Virus record (IMG/VR): IMGVR_UViG_3300025305_001987
Span: 1 to 41,350 of that record
Source: a virus
Direction: 5' to 3' (one strand)
Length of the DNA: 41,350 bases
A program made the translations under genes and the position numbers. Positions 1-9,812 of the stretch are shown piece after piece (the stretch's first letter is position 1; every line of letters begins with the position of its first letter). The notes under the pieces were generated by a model, which searched no databases, was not told the origin of the DNA, and worked only from the letters and a program-made list of their open reading frames with translations.

Positions 1-3000
1 CATATATATCAAAAACTGATTTATTAGAACGGACTAATCCTGAGATATTTGAGTTACTAGAAATATTAAATCAAGCTGATTCATTGGACTCTTTGCATAG
101 ACCGTTTACTGAAGAAGAGTTTGATAAATACGATTTAAAAAATATGTTTTCTCTTGCTTCTAAAGAATTTAAGCTTGCTTTTGAGCGATTTGAATATCAT
201 CTTGGTAGAGATTCTAGAAATACAGGAGAAGAAGACATTGAAAAACGAAGAAAGCAAGTTGTAATAAACCTTTCTAACAATGTTCGTAACTCTATTGGTA
301 TGGGCCTTACTAAAGAAGATTTGATGGGACACTTACAAAGTCGAATAGAGTCTCAAGAACAAGTTAATCAAAGCATGAAAGGAATGCAAGAAAGAATAGA
401 TACGCTACCAGAATCAATGAGGGAAGTGGTTGAGTCATGGGAATTTAAAACTTATGACGAATTTTATCCGAATGTTAGACCAGTATATGAAGAAATAATT
501 GATTCGGTTATTTCTACGTATTATCCAGATTATGGAAATGTAGAGCCGTGGATTTCTATGTATGGACGAAAAGATGTAGATATTAAGAAACAGTCTTCCC
601 ATACATTTAAACCAATGGAAAGAAAAGACCTAAGTAAAATTGATGACCCAATAGAGATTGGTAATCCTGTTGATGAAGAATCTATACGTGAAGCATCCGA
701 ATTTATTAGGGAGCAAAAAGAGAAACAACTTTCGGATGATGAGTCTCTAGAAAAAGCTGTTTCTACTGAATCCATTGCTTCTGCAAAACGTAGGGGTCTT
801 ATACCGCAGTCTGGTGACTGGATGCGTCCCAGACGGTGGGTACGTCCAGAAGATGCTGATGTTGTTGATGAGGATGAGGCTTCTCTTGCTACTCAAAATG
901 TTTATACGGCTGATGATATAGAGAAAAAACTTGAGCCTACTATTGAAGTAAAGGGTTTTCCCGGTATAGGTAGAGGTAGACCAAAAACCGGGATGTCTCA
1001 ACATGAAAAAGATAGGGCTACAGAGACTCTATCTAAAGGAAAAAGTGTTCTGTTTAAAGCGTTGGATGGTCTTGGAAAACCTAATCCATTTGAAAATGGG
1101 GAACGCACCCTTCCTAAATGGCAAATAGATAAACTTAATGAGATTGACTTCAATTGGGATGTTGTGGATTCAGAGGCTGCTGATGGATATACTGGTGAGG
1201 TTTTCGGGTCTGTTCATGTTGGTACTAAGAAGATGTCCTTAAATGGACTAACTGATAGATTTCCAAAATATACTTCGGCTACTAACTGGGTCAGGAATCC
1301 TGAAACTTTGGAAATGGAGGACATTCCCTTCGATTGGTCATACCTAGCTAAAGAAGATGAGGATGCATTCATGAATACTATTATTCATGAACTTGCTCAT
1401 TGTGTTGCTACCGAAGTTACTGATGATATACCGTATTGGTTTTGGTCACAGGTAGAGGGTCATTATAGAGATGCACTAGATACACATCAGGGTATTAAAG
1501 CTGATTTGGCATCTCATGAGGGTGTGGACGAAAAATTTCCATCCGATTATTCTCGACGTAATGTTTCAGAGTTCTTTGCTGAATGTTTTAAGACGTACAT
1601 GACGAACACAGAATTGCTTAGAGATATAAATCCTGAGATGTTTGAGTTGATGGAGATACTTAATTCAACTTCACCAGATAAGATGGAAGTTAGACCTTTA
1701 AATGAAGAAGAAATCAAAGGGGATTTAAATCTCAGGGAACGTCCAGTTTATGTTGGTCAAGGATTTCAAAAGTATGTTCGGTCAGAAATACTTGCGGGGG
1801 CAATGCAAAAGATTGTTAAAGACCTTGAAGATGAGTTAGCAGAGTGGAAAGAGAAACACGGGACTTATGCGAGTGCAAAAAATTCTTCTACTACTATGTA
1901 TTATTTAAATGAGATAAGGAAAGAGAAAAAGGAATTAGAAGAATGGAAAGTTGTAACTTTAACAAATAGACGAATTGTTATAGGGAACATAAAAAAAGCT
2001 ATTGCTAGTGGCTTTACTAAGGAGGATATTCAGCAAGGTTTAGAGCAATCTAAGAGACAGAAGAGCTATTTAGAACCAGCCCCAGACCATTTTGAAGACT
2101 TTAATCTTTGGATTGATGAAGAAATTAAGAAATATCCTACATATGGAAAGGATTATCCTTGGACTTCTATATCACCAAGTATTGTGTCAGAGTTCGTTAA
2201 GATAGATAAGCAAGATTCTGATTTAACTGAAGAGGATTATGAGACTTATGTAGAAATTTATGAGACTCCTACAGTCATTAGAGATGGTGAGGAAGTTTCT
2301 GATTCTATAACAAAAGAATCTGTTAGGGAGGTTGGTAAGAATATAGAAAAGGCTACTGACAGTAAACTTCATCGTAAGACAGAGTTTGTTATAGAAGATA
2401 CTGGTTATGAACCTCTTGCTGGAACGTGGAAGAAGGTTCTTGTGGGTGGCGAGCCTAGATGGATTAATGAGATGGGGGAGTATAAAGATTTTTCTGATTT
2501 TAAAGGATTGGACATTAAGAAACAGGATATACTTCCTGAGTCTAGACAAAAGTTTTTTTCTTCACAACCGAATACTAAAGAGTTAGCAGAAGGAATTACA
2601 CATCTTGATAAATCTACTCATTGCTCTCAGTGTGATGATGATTGTGCTTGTGTAACAGATTTAGATTGTGAGTGTCCTCATGATTGTATTTGTCCTGATA
2701 TAGTTGCTCTTGGTCAAGATAATGATAATCTTGTATCATCTATGGTTATTCAGAAAGCGGTAACTGCTGAATCTGTATCCGATGCTCGTAGGAAAGGTCT
2801 TATTCCTCAATCTGGAGATTGGATGAAACCCCGTAGGTGGATTCGTCCTGTATCCGATGTTCCAGAAAAGACTGATGAGCCTGTAACAGAAAAATCTGTA
2901 CCACCAAATCGACAAAATGTAGATTTGCATAATGAATTAGTTTCTTTTGCTGAAGAGCAGGGATTGAATTATAGTATTGAATCGGATTATGTGTCGGTAG

Positions 3001-6000
3001 ATATTAGTCGGGCTAAAAATATAGCTGATGCATATGAGTCTATGGAACACGCTCCGAATGACCCTGAAGTAAAAGCCTCTTATAATGCTATGGCTAACGA
3101 AACCAAATCTCAGTGGGATTATTTAGAGTCTATTGGTTATGTTATGGAACCGTGGTCGGGCGATGGTCAACCCTATAAAGATTCTAAAGAGATGGTAAAC
3201 GATATTATTGATAATAAGCATATTTACTTCTTCACTACAGAGGGTGGTTTTGGGAGTTCTGATGATATTGAGGAAGACCATCCATTATTGCAAGATTCTG
3301 GGGTAGAGGTTAATGATACTCCGTTAGTTTATAACGATTTGTTTAGGGCTGTTCATGATGTTATTGGACATTCTCGTGGTAATCAATTTGGGGCTAGAGG
3401 GGAAGAGAATGCGTGGACGGAACATAGACAATTGTATTCTCCCCTTGCTCGTAAAGCTATGACTACTGAAACTCGTGGTCAAAATTCTTGGGTTAACTTT
3501 GGGCCTCATTTACGTAATGATTCTGGTAATATGTTAAAGCCCGGTGATGAAAATTATATTTCTCCACGAGACAGGCAATTTGCAGACCAGAAAGCTGGGC
3601 TTCTTCCCGAAGAATTTTTGCAGAAGATGCTTCTGAAATTATTAAAGAAACAAGTTTCTATTTTTCATTGTGCTCAGTGCAGTAGCGGTTGTGATTGTGT
3701 CTTGGAAAATCATACGTGCGAGTGTTATCACGATTGTACCTGTCCTGATAATTCATTGAGTAACGGTTCAGTAGATATTATCATTGATGTTGATTCATTG
3801 TCTTCTTTTTTGAATCTTCAAAAAGCCGTTGTATCTACTCCGATGAGTGGGGAAGGGAAATTCAACGCTAAAGGTGTTGAAACAGGGGATTCAGTTTGGA
3901 TAACAGTAAATGACCCTGAGAGTCCATTGCGTGGGAGACATATTCTTATTACTAAACGCCCCGATGGATTATTCGCTTTAACAGGTGGTGGTGGTCAATC
4001 TGAAGATGTTGAGGCAAGAAAACATATTATTCTCACTGGGACTCCAAAGGAATCCAAACGGGATAAAGAACTTAAACAAACTATTGAAGAAGCGGAAGAA
4101 GTTAATTCTGAAGTTATTGCAGAGAAAAGGGGTTTAGAGCAAGAGGCTAGAGATAGATTAAAGAGTGCCGCTGATTCTATGACTGAAGCACTAGGAATTA
4201 AGAAAACTGACACTAAAGCATTATTAGATAAGAAAGATGAAGTTCAACTTCATGTTGAAAGTGTTCTAGGTGAGGATTCTTCTGTTGAGGCAAAACGTAT
4301 TACTGATACTATAATGAGACAAGCAACTCAAGCCAATCGAAAAATATCAACTGGTGTTCAACGAGAACGTCAGGCTATTTTGATTAAGGTCGGTAGAAAA
4401 TTGCGTGAGGTTCAAGAGGCAGGGGGTGAAAAAGAAGTTGATACTTCAATTATACCAGATACTATAATTCCTCAAGGCACTACTATAGAGGAAGTAGTTG
4501 AATCTGACGCTATAAATGTGGATGTTCTGGATGAGATTAATGAGGCACTTCCGAAGTTTGAACCTGTTTCTATACCATTACCTGATATTGCTGAAATAGC
4601 CGAAATGACACCATCAAAACAAGAGTCTGCTATCGCTACTCATTTTGATAAAGAAGTTGAGAAATTCTTTGGGGGGAAGGATGATGAACTTGATGGGGTA
4701 GCTGAAGAGGATAAAGTTCCTGAAAAACCTGAAGAAGAAACTGTCACTGTTGATTTAGGTACAGCAGTTTCTGAACCATTGAAATTGACATCTCAAGAAC
4801 AATTGGAAGAAGCCATTGAAAAAACTCGTGCTTATTTTGAAACGAGAAAAGAGGTTCAATTACAGTCAGAAAAAATAAAGAAAGTTCCTCTTAATGTTGT
4901 TACTCCTTCTACACTATCTGATTTGAGGGATTCTATTTCTGCTATAGATGTGAATATAGATGATGATGAATTAGAGAAATTAACCAAGGATAATTTTGAT
5001 AGTTGGACTAGAAATAATCAGGCATTAGCTTTCTATGATGCTGTCGGAGAATTTTGGAATGATGATATATCATTAACTGAAGAGATTTCAGGTGCTGGTA
5101 GTAAAATTCAGTCTACGATGAAATTCCATATGGATTCTGGAGCCGCAACAGCATTAGCTGTTTTGGCTAAAGAACATCTTGGATTGAAGATTGATACTCG
5201 TATATTGATGGAGAAAGGAAATATAGAACTTGCTGCTTCATCGGTAGCGTGGGCTATACGTGATAAATACAAAGCTGATTCGGCTAAATTGGATGAAACA
5301 ATAGATTCCATCCGTACTGCTAATGCTTCAAATCTGGAGGAGACTGAAAGAAAATCCTTAATTAGACATTCCACTCTCTCTAAACAGATGGAAGAAATAC
5401 AGAAACAGAAAGAATCTGGTGAGTTGCTAGATAAAGTTAAGGTTTCGGAATTAGAGAGAAATAATTTGATTGAACAACGAATAAATCTAGGTGTTTCTTT
5501 AGGCTCCATGCAAGCATCAGCAACTTTGTTTGACCAACTGGTGAAAGTTCGTACTGCGAAAGATAACGTCTTGACTTTGAATGCTGGAGAACATAGAAGG
5601 GATGCTGAAACTGTAGCATCTAATTTACGATTGAAAGAGGGTTCTTATGATATTCAACCTACAGAAGAAGGTACGTGGAATGTTATCCTTTCATCTGATG
5701 GGTTAGATAAACATATTTCTCAAGAGAAAGATTTGCAAGCAAAACACGATAAATACGATAAGATAAAGACTGATGATACTGGTTTGAGTGAGGATGATGA
5801 TGGTAACGTCATCGTTGAAGATTTTGATGTTCCATTCTGGAATGATAGATTTGTTCCAGAGGGTGAAGAAGATACTTCTAAGACCATTGATTATAAATGG
5901 AGAGCGGAACAACGAAATGATATTAACTGGTTGTTAGCTACTACTGAAAAGTCTGCGGATAATCCCACAGGAGAGGGTGGTGGATTAATCACTCGTACTG

Positions 6001-7412
6001 TTGGTGCTGGTAAGACCAATACAGCACTTGGATTTTTTGCTCATAAGATGCAAGAAAACTCAGACTATAAATCTATAGTTGCTGTACCTAAAGGCAGAGC
6101 GCAACAATGGTTTGATGAGGCGAATAGGTTTATGACTTTGCCTGAAGGTATGAATATTCAATTGATTCCTGAAGGTGCAAGCAAATCTGATGTTGATGAT
6201 ATTCTTCTGAGTTCTGCCAAGGGTACTTTATTTATAACGGGTCATCGAGAACTTTCTCGTTCTCATGAAATGTTGGGGAAGATTCAAACGAATGCTGAAT
6301 TAGGGGAGAAGATAGGAAAATTTGGTGGTATTTGTATCGATGAACCACAGGAATTACAGGCTAGGGGTCAGAGCGGTAATATGGGTGCATTAGGAAGATG
6401 CTTGATGAAATTGCCGATTGACCATCGTGTTGGATTAACTGCTACCCCGGCCCGACGTTCTCCTCTAGAAGTTTATGACTTGATTAAATGGTCATCTGGA
6501 GCAACGGATATAGGAGCCAAAACTACATTCCAACACACGTTTGGTGGATTTGGTTCTGGTACTAATGCTCAAGATACGGCTATACGAAAAGTATTTTACG
6601 AGACTATTGCACCATATATTTCAGGTGACAGAATAACTCAACCTACCTTTAAAGTGAATTCCGATACTATTGATATAACCAGAACTGATTCTCAGATTGC
6701 GAGACAAAAAGAGATTGAATCTACTAGAGATAAAACTATCTCTGAGCATCAGAAGACATTAATGGATGAAGCTAGAGAGAATCCAAATCATAGATTACGT
6801 AGGGGCGCAAATTGGGAAACAACTTTACCACGTAGGGCCAAGGCAGAGGCCCGAAAGGAAGTTGAAAAGCAACATCAAGAAAATATGGATGGTGGAGATT
6901 GGCAGAATAATGGTCGGTTAGTAGCTTTGAGAGAACAACTTGAGGGTGCTTCTGATAAAAAGCATGTGGTTTATATTGATAGTGGAACGCAACGAAATGC
7001 ATTAACTGAAATGTTAAAGGATATGGGCTATAACCAGAATCAGATAAAGAGTATTGCTTCTACTACATATTCTAGTGGTCTTTCAGGAAGGGAAATGTCT
7101 GATAGAGTTAAAAAATTCCGAAAGGGAGATATTCCTTTTATCTTGATTGATAGCAAATCATCGAGTGGATATAATCTACAGAATGGTGACCAACTCCATG
7201 TGATAGGAACTCCACCTGAAGCCGCTAACTATGTTCAGGCGCAAGGAAGAATCGCCAGAATGCCACGTAAGGGAGATGTAGATATAAAGACTTATCGGTA
7301 CGGTGATTCTCCTACTGAACAGTCACATTGGAATGATTTGGATGCTCAGATTAAATTACTCAGGGCAACTGCGCCGGGATTGTTCAGGGGCCAATATGAA
7401 GAGGAATTATAA
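1..7412 (+). CDS. Giant polyvalent protein: zincin metalloprotease + HDxxGH domain + SF2 helicase (5' partial)
   Basis: The frame is open to the left edge, so the gene starts upstream; the TTG at 84 is not a real start. Positions here count from codon 84. The first residues (about 1-15 and the codons before 84) match the end of the protease domain at about 505-530, so an upstream protease copy exists. Order: helical region 1-220; type A module (about 230-257); zincin protease with HELAH at 435-439 and downstream Glu near 496-500 (SEFFAE); a second helical region partly similar to the first; Cys-rich cluster 846-872; type A module about 897-922; domain with HDVIGH at 1091-1096; Cys-rich cluster from 1195; small beta-rich region; coiled coil about 1330-1900; helicase from about 1930, with Walker A-like VGAGKT near 1975, DEPQ box near 2085, TATP near 2119 and a QGRIAR motif VI near 2387. 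A DarB-like head-borne role is inferred. The domain family of the HDxxGH region is uncertain. Confidence 0.9.
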   Translation, partial: YISKTDLLERTNPEIFELLEILNQADSLDSLHRPFTEEEFDKYDLKNMFSLASKEFKLAFERFEYHLGRDSRNTGEEDIEKRRKQVVINLSNNVRNSIGMGLTKEDLMGHLQSRIESQEQVNQSMKGMQERIDTLPESMREVVESWEFKTYDEFYPNVRPVYEEIIDSVISTYYPDYGNVEPWISMYGRKDVDIKKQSSHTFKPMERKDLSKIDDPIEIGNPVDEESIREASEFIREQKEKQLSDDESLEKAVSTESIASAKRRGLIPQSGDWMRPRRWVRPEDADVVDEDEASLATQNVYTADDIEKKLEPTIEVKGFPGIGRGRPKTGMSQHEKDRATETLSKGKSVLFKALDGLGKPNPFENGERTLPKWQIDKLNEIDFNWDVVDSEAADGYTGEVFGSVHVGTKKMSLNGLTDRFPKYTSATNWVRNPETLEMEDIPFDWSYLAKEDEDAFMNTIIHELAHCVATEVTDDIPYWFWSQVEGHYRDALDTHQGIKADLASHEGVDEKFPSDYSRRNVSEFFAECFKTYMTNTELLRDINPEMFELMEILNSTSPDKMEVRPLNEEEIKGDLNLRERPVYVGQGFQKYVRSEILAGAMQKIVKDLEDELAEWKEKHGTYASAKNSSTTMYYLNEIRKEKKELEEWKVVTLTNRRIVIGNIKKAIASGFTKEDIQQGLEQSKRQKSYLEPAPDHFEDFNLWIDEEIKKYPTYGKDYPWTSISPSIVSEFVKIDKQDSDLTEEDYETYVEIYETPTVIRDGEEVSDSITKESVREVGKNIEKATDSKLHRKTEFVIEDTGYEPLAGTWKKVLVGGEPRWINEMGEYKDFSDFKGLDIKKQDILPESRQKFFSSQPNTKELAEGITHLDKSTHCSQCDDDCACVTDLDCECPHDCICPDIVALGQDNDNLVSSMVIQKAVTAESVSDARRKGLIPQSGDWMKPRRWIRPVSDVPEKTDEPVTEKSVPPNRQNVDLHNELVSFAEEQGLNYSIESDYVSVDISRAKNIADAYESMEHAPNDPEVKASYNAMANETKSQWDYLESIGYVMEPWSGDGQPYKDSKEMVNDIIDNKHIYFFTTEGGFGSSDDIEEDHPLLQDSGVEVNDTPLVYNDLFRAVHDVIGHSRGNQFGARGEENAWTEHRQLYSPLARKAMTTETRGQNSWVNFGPHLRNDSGNMLKPGDENYISPRDRQFADQKAGLLPEEFLQKMLLKLLKKQVSIFHCAQCSSGCDCVLENHTCECYHDCTCPDNSLSNGSVDIIIDVDSLSSFLNLQKAVVSTPMSGEGKFNAKGVETGDSVWITVNDPESPLRGRHILITKRPDGLFALTGGGGQSEDVEARKHIILTGTPKESKRDKELKQTIEEAEEVNSEVIAEKRGLEQEARDRLKSAADSMTEALGIKKTDTKALLDKKDEVQLHVESVLGEDSSVEAKRITDTIMRQATQANRKISTGVQRERQAILIKVGRKLREVQEAGGEKEVDTSIIPDTIIPQGTTIEEVVESDAINVDVLDEINEALPKFEPVSIPLPDIAEIAEMTPSKQESAIATHFDKEVEKFFGGKDDELDGVAEEDKVPEKPEEETVTVDLGTAVSEPLKLTSQEQLEEAIEKTRAYFETRKEVQLQSEKIKKVPLNVVTPSTLSDLRDSISAIDVNIDDDELEKLTKDNFDSWTRNNQALAFYDAVGEFWNDDISLTEEISGAGSKIQSTMKFHMDSGAATALAVLAKEHLGLKIDTRILMEKGNIELAASSVAWAIRDKYKADSAKLDETIDSIRTANASNLEETERKSLIRHSTLSKQMEEIQKQKESGELLDKVKVSELERNNLIEQRINLGVSLGSMQASATLFDQLVKVRTAKDNVLTLNAGEHRRDAETVASNLRLKEGSYDIQPTEEGTWNVILSSDGLDKHISQEKDLQAKHDKYDKIKTDDTGLSEDDDGNVIVEDFDVPFWNDRFVPEGEEDTSKTIDYKWRAEQRNDINWLLATTEKSADNPTGEGGGLITRTVGAGKTNTALGFFAHKMQENSDYKSIVAVPKGRAQQWFDEANRFMTLPEGMNIQLIPEGASKSDVDDILLSSAKGTLFITGHRELSRSHEMLGKIQTNAELGEKIGKFGGICIDEPQELQARGQSGNMGALGRCLMKLPIDHRVGLTATPARRSPLEVYDLIKWSSGATDIGAKTTFQHTFGGFGSGTNAQDTAIRKVFYETIAPYISGDRITQPTFKVNSDTIDITRTDSQIARQKEIESTRDKTISEHQKTLMDEARENPNHRLRRGANWETTLPRRAKAEARKEVEKQHQENMDGGDWQNNGRLVALREQLEGASDKKHVVYIDSGTQRNALTEMLKDMGYNQNQIKSIASTTYSSGLSGREMSDRVKKFRKGDIPFILIDSKSSSGYNLQNGDQLHVIGTPPEAANYVQAQGRIARMPRKGDVDIKTYRYGDSPTEQSHWNDLDAQIKLLRATAPGLFRGQYEEEL
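771..854 (+). repeat. Type A module, copy 1
   Basis: Encodes SIASAKRRGLIPQSGDW followed by MRPRRWVRPED. It separates the N-terminal helical region from the metalloprotease domain and is preceded by a short EKAVST stretch that also precedes the copy at 10717. Confidence 0.9.
2619..2700 (+). repeat. Cys-rich cluster, copy 1
   Basis: Encodes HCSQCDDDCACV then DCECPHDCICPD, eight closely spaced cysteines plus histidines. A diverged copy lies at 3666-3750. It may bind metal or form a disulfide-rich knob; there is no match I can name. Confidence 0.75.
2772..2849 (+). repeat. Type A module, copy 2
   Basis: Encodes SVSDARRKGLIPQSGDW followed by MKPRRWIRP. It follows the first Cys-rich cluster and precedes the HDxxGH domain. 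Confidence 0.9.
3666..3750 (+). repeat. Cys-rich cluster, copy 2
   Basis: Encodes HCAQCSSGCDCV then TCECYHDCTCPD. The cysteine spacing follows the first copy (2619-2700) closely while the surrounding residues differ, so cysteine positions appear to be under selection. Confidence 0.75.
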
Positions 7413-7627
7413 TGCCACTAGCTGATATGTCCGAAATGGAAGCCCAGATAGCTATCACAGATTTCAAGCTACGAAAGTTCTTGAAAGAACAGATGGGCTA
7501 TCTAAAAGAGATTGAGGAAGAACTTGAATCTGAGGATTTAGAAGTTCAGAGAGAGATGGACTTGACTAATGCTAAGTCTATGGTAGAGCAGTCTATTCAA
7601 AAAGTTAGGTTCTCTGGAATCCTTTAA
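7412..7627 (+). CDS. Small charged helical protein, unknown
   Basis: A 71-residue protein starting in a TAATG overlap with the helicase polyprotein and ending in another TAATG overlap with the following ART gene, so it is probably translated by coupling. It is mostly predicted helix, with a run of Glu/Lys/Leu around residues 25-60. No family is recognised. Its position inside the effector operon suggests a small accessory or chaperone role, but the sequence does not show this. Confidence 0.7.
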   Translation: MPLADMSEMEAQIAITDFKLRKFLKEQMGYLKEIEEELESEDLEVQREMDLTNAKSMVEQSIQKVRFSGIL

Positions 7628-8838
7628 TGACTCTTACCTTATTAAATGAATGGGTGGAACTACAAGAGATGGAGTGTCCACCACATTTACACCCTAAACG
7701 TATCATTGATAGGCTAGGGCGTAGAACATATCGTTGTGTGACTCCCGATGATACCGTGGCTACTGTAACAATTGAGGGGCTTCCTGAAGATGATAAAGAG
7801 AGGCATGTTCTTGGGGGAAAGCCTATTAATGCCAGACATATTTTTGAATGGTCACCCATTGTTAATAGGTCAAGTGCCGTAGCATTTTTACGGCTTTTGG
7901 ATGATGAAAAACTCAACTCTGATTATTCCGAATTGATAGAAACATATTTAAACTATCCTGATTGGGATGTGATGGGAATTCCTGATAATCCAGAAGCTAC
8001 TGATAAGATGAATTTATTACGTAATAAACTGAATTATCATATCTCCCAGATTGGATATGACAAGATAATGAAAGATGTTGTTGAGTTGGAATCTTCTATT
8101 GATTTTGAGGATTTGGATGGGGAAGAGCCTAATGAAGTTCCCGGTTTTAGAGATTTTCGTGTAGAGAATATGATAGATAGTTGGAAAGGGAACTCTATTA
8201 TGGGTAAGCCAGCACAGGTATTACAAGAAGTAGTGAGTTATCTATTTAGTGGTTTAGAAGTTAGGTTTGCAGATGATTACAATAGTATTCATCGACCAGA
8301 ACTTGGCTCTCCAGCCGATTATTGGGTGGAAGACTTTCCAGCGATATTAGAAGAACGGGGTCAAGCTGTTTCTAAACTCATTGAGAATGAACGAAAATTA
8401 TGGAAATCTTTGATTGGGGATAAATCCATTAGGGTATACCGGGGTATTCGTATATATGATTCTGAGGCTGTTCCTGAATTGGGTAAGAATACAGTAGCTG
8501 ATTTTCCTGTATCTTCATGGAGTCTTTCTCCACAGATGGCTAATGGTTTTGGAAATGTAGTTTTGGCTAAAACTATTACTGCTGATGATATTATTTTTTC
8601 TCCTTTTAGTCTTGGGTCAAGACATTTTGCAGAGGGTGAGTCTGGTAGATGGAAAAAAGATTCTATTTGGAGGAGAGAGAATACACCTACAGATGACCAA
8701 TTACAGAATATGAGCAAGGGTCAATTAGCATTACTTGAAGGAGAGATTGTTCTATACACTCCAGAGGAAGGGTCAGATGTAGATGTTGTCTCCCGTTGGG
8801 AATATCCTGAGAAGGTATCCTTTCAAGATAAATTATGA
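7627..8838 (+). CDS. Arginine-type ADP-ribosyltransferase (R-S-E class), type C module at N terminus
   Basis: A 403-aa protein. The N terminus carries the LNEWV helix (MTLTLLNEWVELQ) and a type C module (CPPHL..KRIIDR, then YRCVTP). The C-terminal half is an ART domain of the R-S-E class: VYRG with Arg272, SSWSLS near 296-301, and an E-G-E (ExE) motif at 371-373, which in this family marks arginine-directed mono-ADP-ribosylation using NAD. T4 Alt is a known head-borne example. The start is fixed by the TAATG junction with the upstream gene and the paralogous start at 8835. It ends in an ATGA overlap with the next gene, a diverged paralogue. Target protein unknown; injection with the DNA is inferred. 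Confidence 0.85.
   Translation: MTLTLLNEWVELQEMECPPHLHPKRIIDRLGRRTYRCVTPDDTVATVTIEGLPEDDKERHVLGGKPINARHIFEWSPIVNRSSAVAFLRLLDDEKLNSDYSELIETYLNYPDWDVMGIPDNPEATDKMNLLRNKLNYHISQIGYDKIMKDVVELESSIDFEDLDGEEPNEVPGFRDFRVENMIDSWKGNSIMGKPAQVLQEVVSYLFSGLEVRFADDYNSIHRPELGSPADYWVEDFPAILEERGQAVSKLIENERKLWKSLIGDKSIRVYRGIRIYDSEAVPELGKNTVADFPVSSWSLSPQMANGFGNVVLAKTITADDIIFSPFSLGSRHFAEGESGRWKKDSIWRRENTPTDDQLQNMSKGQLALLEGEIVLYTPEEGSDVDVVSRWEYPEKVSFQDKL
7672..7755 (+). repeat. Type C module, copy 1
   Basis: Encodes ECPPHLHPKRIIDRLG then TYRCVTPDD, directly after the LNEWV helix. It occupies the place taken by type A in other proteins. Paired cysteines about 20 residues apart are kept in the copy at 8880. Confidence 0.75.
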
Positions 8839-9812
8839 CACTTACTTTATTAAATACTTGGGTGGAATTACAGGACATTGATTGTCCACCACATTTGCGC
8901 TCTAAAAGGATTATTGATAGAAGGGGTATTGAAACACATCGTTGTATAACTCCCCCTGATTCTGATGTTGAGGTTTATTCTGTTCCATCAATAATGTATC
9001 AGAACAAGGAAGATTCATTTACAGCAGAATTTCGGAACCCTAATCTTAATTATGAGGAAGATAGCGTTAATAATTCGGTATTTAACAAAACAAGAGATTT
9101 ATTAGAGACTAGTAATTTGCCTGATATTATTAAGGAAAGACTTTCTAGCTTATGGGATAGATACCCTGATTCTTATGAGCTTGATAGACCTATTGAGAAT
9201 CGTGAACTTATAGAGTGGCACTCACATTTACAGAATAAAGAAAAAGATTTAGATGGTATGCTTTTTGAGATAGCCAATTCTGTGGAATTACGAAAAGTAT
9301 TAATGGGTTCTTCTGCTATAGGGTTTGTGAATAGTTGGCAGAGTTCTTCTATTAATTCTCGTTCCCAAAAATTTAATGATATAGTTTTTTATCTAAAAAA
9401 TGGTGAGTTTAGCAATCCAGCCTATAGTAACTCGTCAAAAAATGAAATTATTGAGAAGAGTAAAGATATTCAAAACATGATGGATGCAGAGCAGAAAATA
9501 TGGAGGGATATTATCGGAGATGGAACAATACGAGTTTATCGGGGGGTTAACATATCAAAGGAGAAGCTTCCAGATATAGGTAAAACTGAGGCTATCGATA
9601 ATACATTAAGTTCATGGTCTATTTCTCCTAATCTAGCAGGAAGTTTTGGGAACATTGTGTTGGCTAGAACAATTTCAGTAGATGATATTGTGGCTTCATT
9701 TTTTTCTCTGAATTTTATTGGTGAGGGGGGAAATGAGGGTGAACTTATTTTGCATACTTCTGAAGAGGGTGTAGACGTAGATGTTATTTCTAGGGAGCAT
9801 CCCATCCGATGA
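8835..9812 (+). CDS. Arginine-type ADP-ribosyltransferase, paralogue of the 7627 gene
   Basis: A 325-aa protein with the same layout as its upstream neighbour: MTLTLLNTWVELQ helix, type C module (CPPHL..KRIIDR, HRCITP), then a helical linker and an R-S-E ART domain with VYRG (Arg236), SSWSIS near 260-265, and ExE (E-G-E) at 301-303. The domain lacks the longer insertion seen before ExE in the 7627 protein. Start is set by the ATGA overlap with the upstream stop and by alignment of the two N termini; the gene ends in another ATGA overlap. Predicted NAD-dependent mono-ADP-ribosyltransferase acting on host protein arginine; the substrate cannot be told from sequence. Confidence 0.85.
   Translation: MTLTLLNTWVELQDIDCPPHLRSKRIIDRRGIETHRCITPPDSDVEVYSVPSIMYQNKEDSFTAEFRNPNLNYEEDSVNNSVFNKTRDLLETSNLPDIIKERLSSLWDRYPDSYELDRPIENRELIEWHSHLQNKEKDLDGMLFEIANSVELRKVLMGSSAIGFVNSWQSSSINSRSQKFNDIVFYLKNGEFSNPAYSNSSKNEIIEKSKDIQNMMDAEQKIWRDIIGDGTIRVYRGVNISKEKLPDIGKTEAIDNTLSSWSISPNLAGSFGNIVLARTISVDDIVASFFSLNFIGEGGNEGELILHTSEEGVDVDVISREHPIR
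8880..8964 (+). repeat. Type C module, copy 2
   Basis: Encodes DCPPHLRSKRIIDRRG then THRCITPPD, very close to the copy at 7672 although the rest of the two proteins has diverged. Confidence 0.75.

Noticed and set aside
84-86. TTG at 84 as the start of the first protein
   Set aside because: Codons upstream stay open to the window edge and match the end of an internal protease copy, so the gene is 5'-truncated.
741-770. LEKAV before type A modules as a T4 gp21-type (L/IxE) cleavage site
   Set aside because: The residues before Glu do not keep L-x-E or I-x-E, and the protease here is XkdF-like. Cleavage cannot be claimed.
5108-5509. Antisense ORFs throughout the giant genes (for example 5108-5509, 26454-26948)
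   Set aside because: They mirror conserved + strand proteins, lack ribosome-binding sites and show no recognisable domain.
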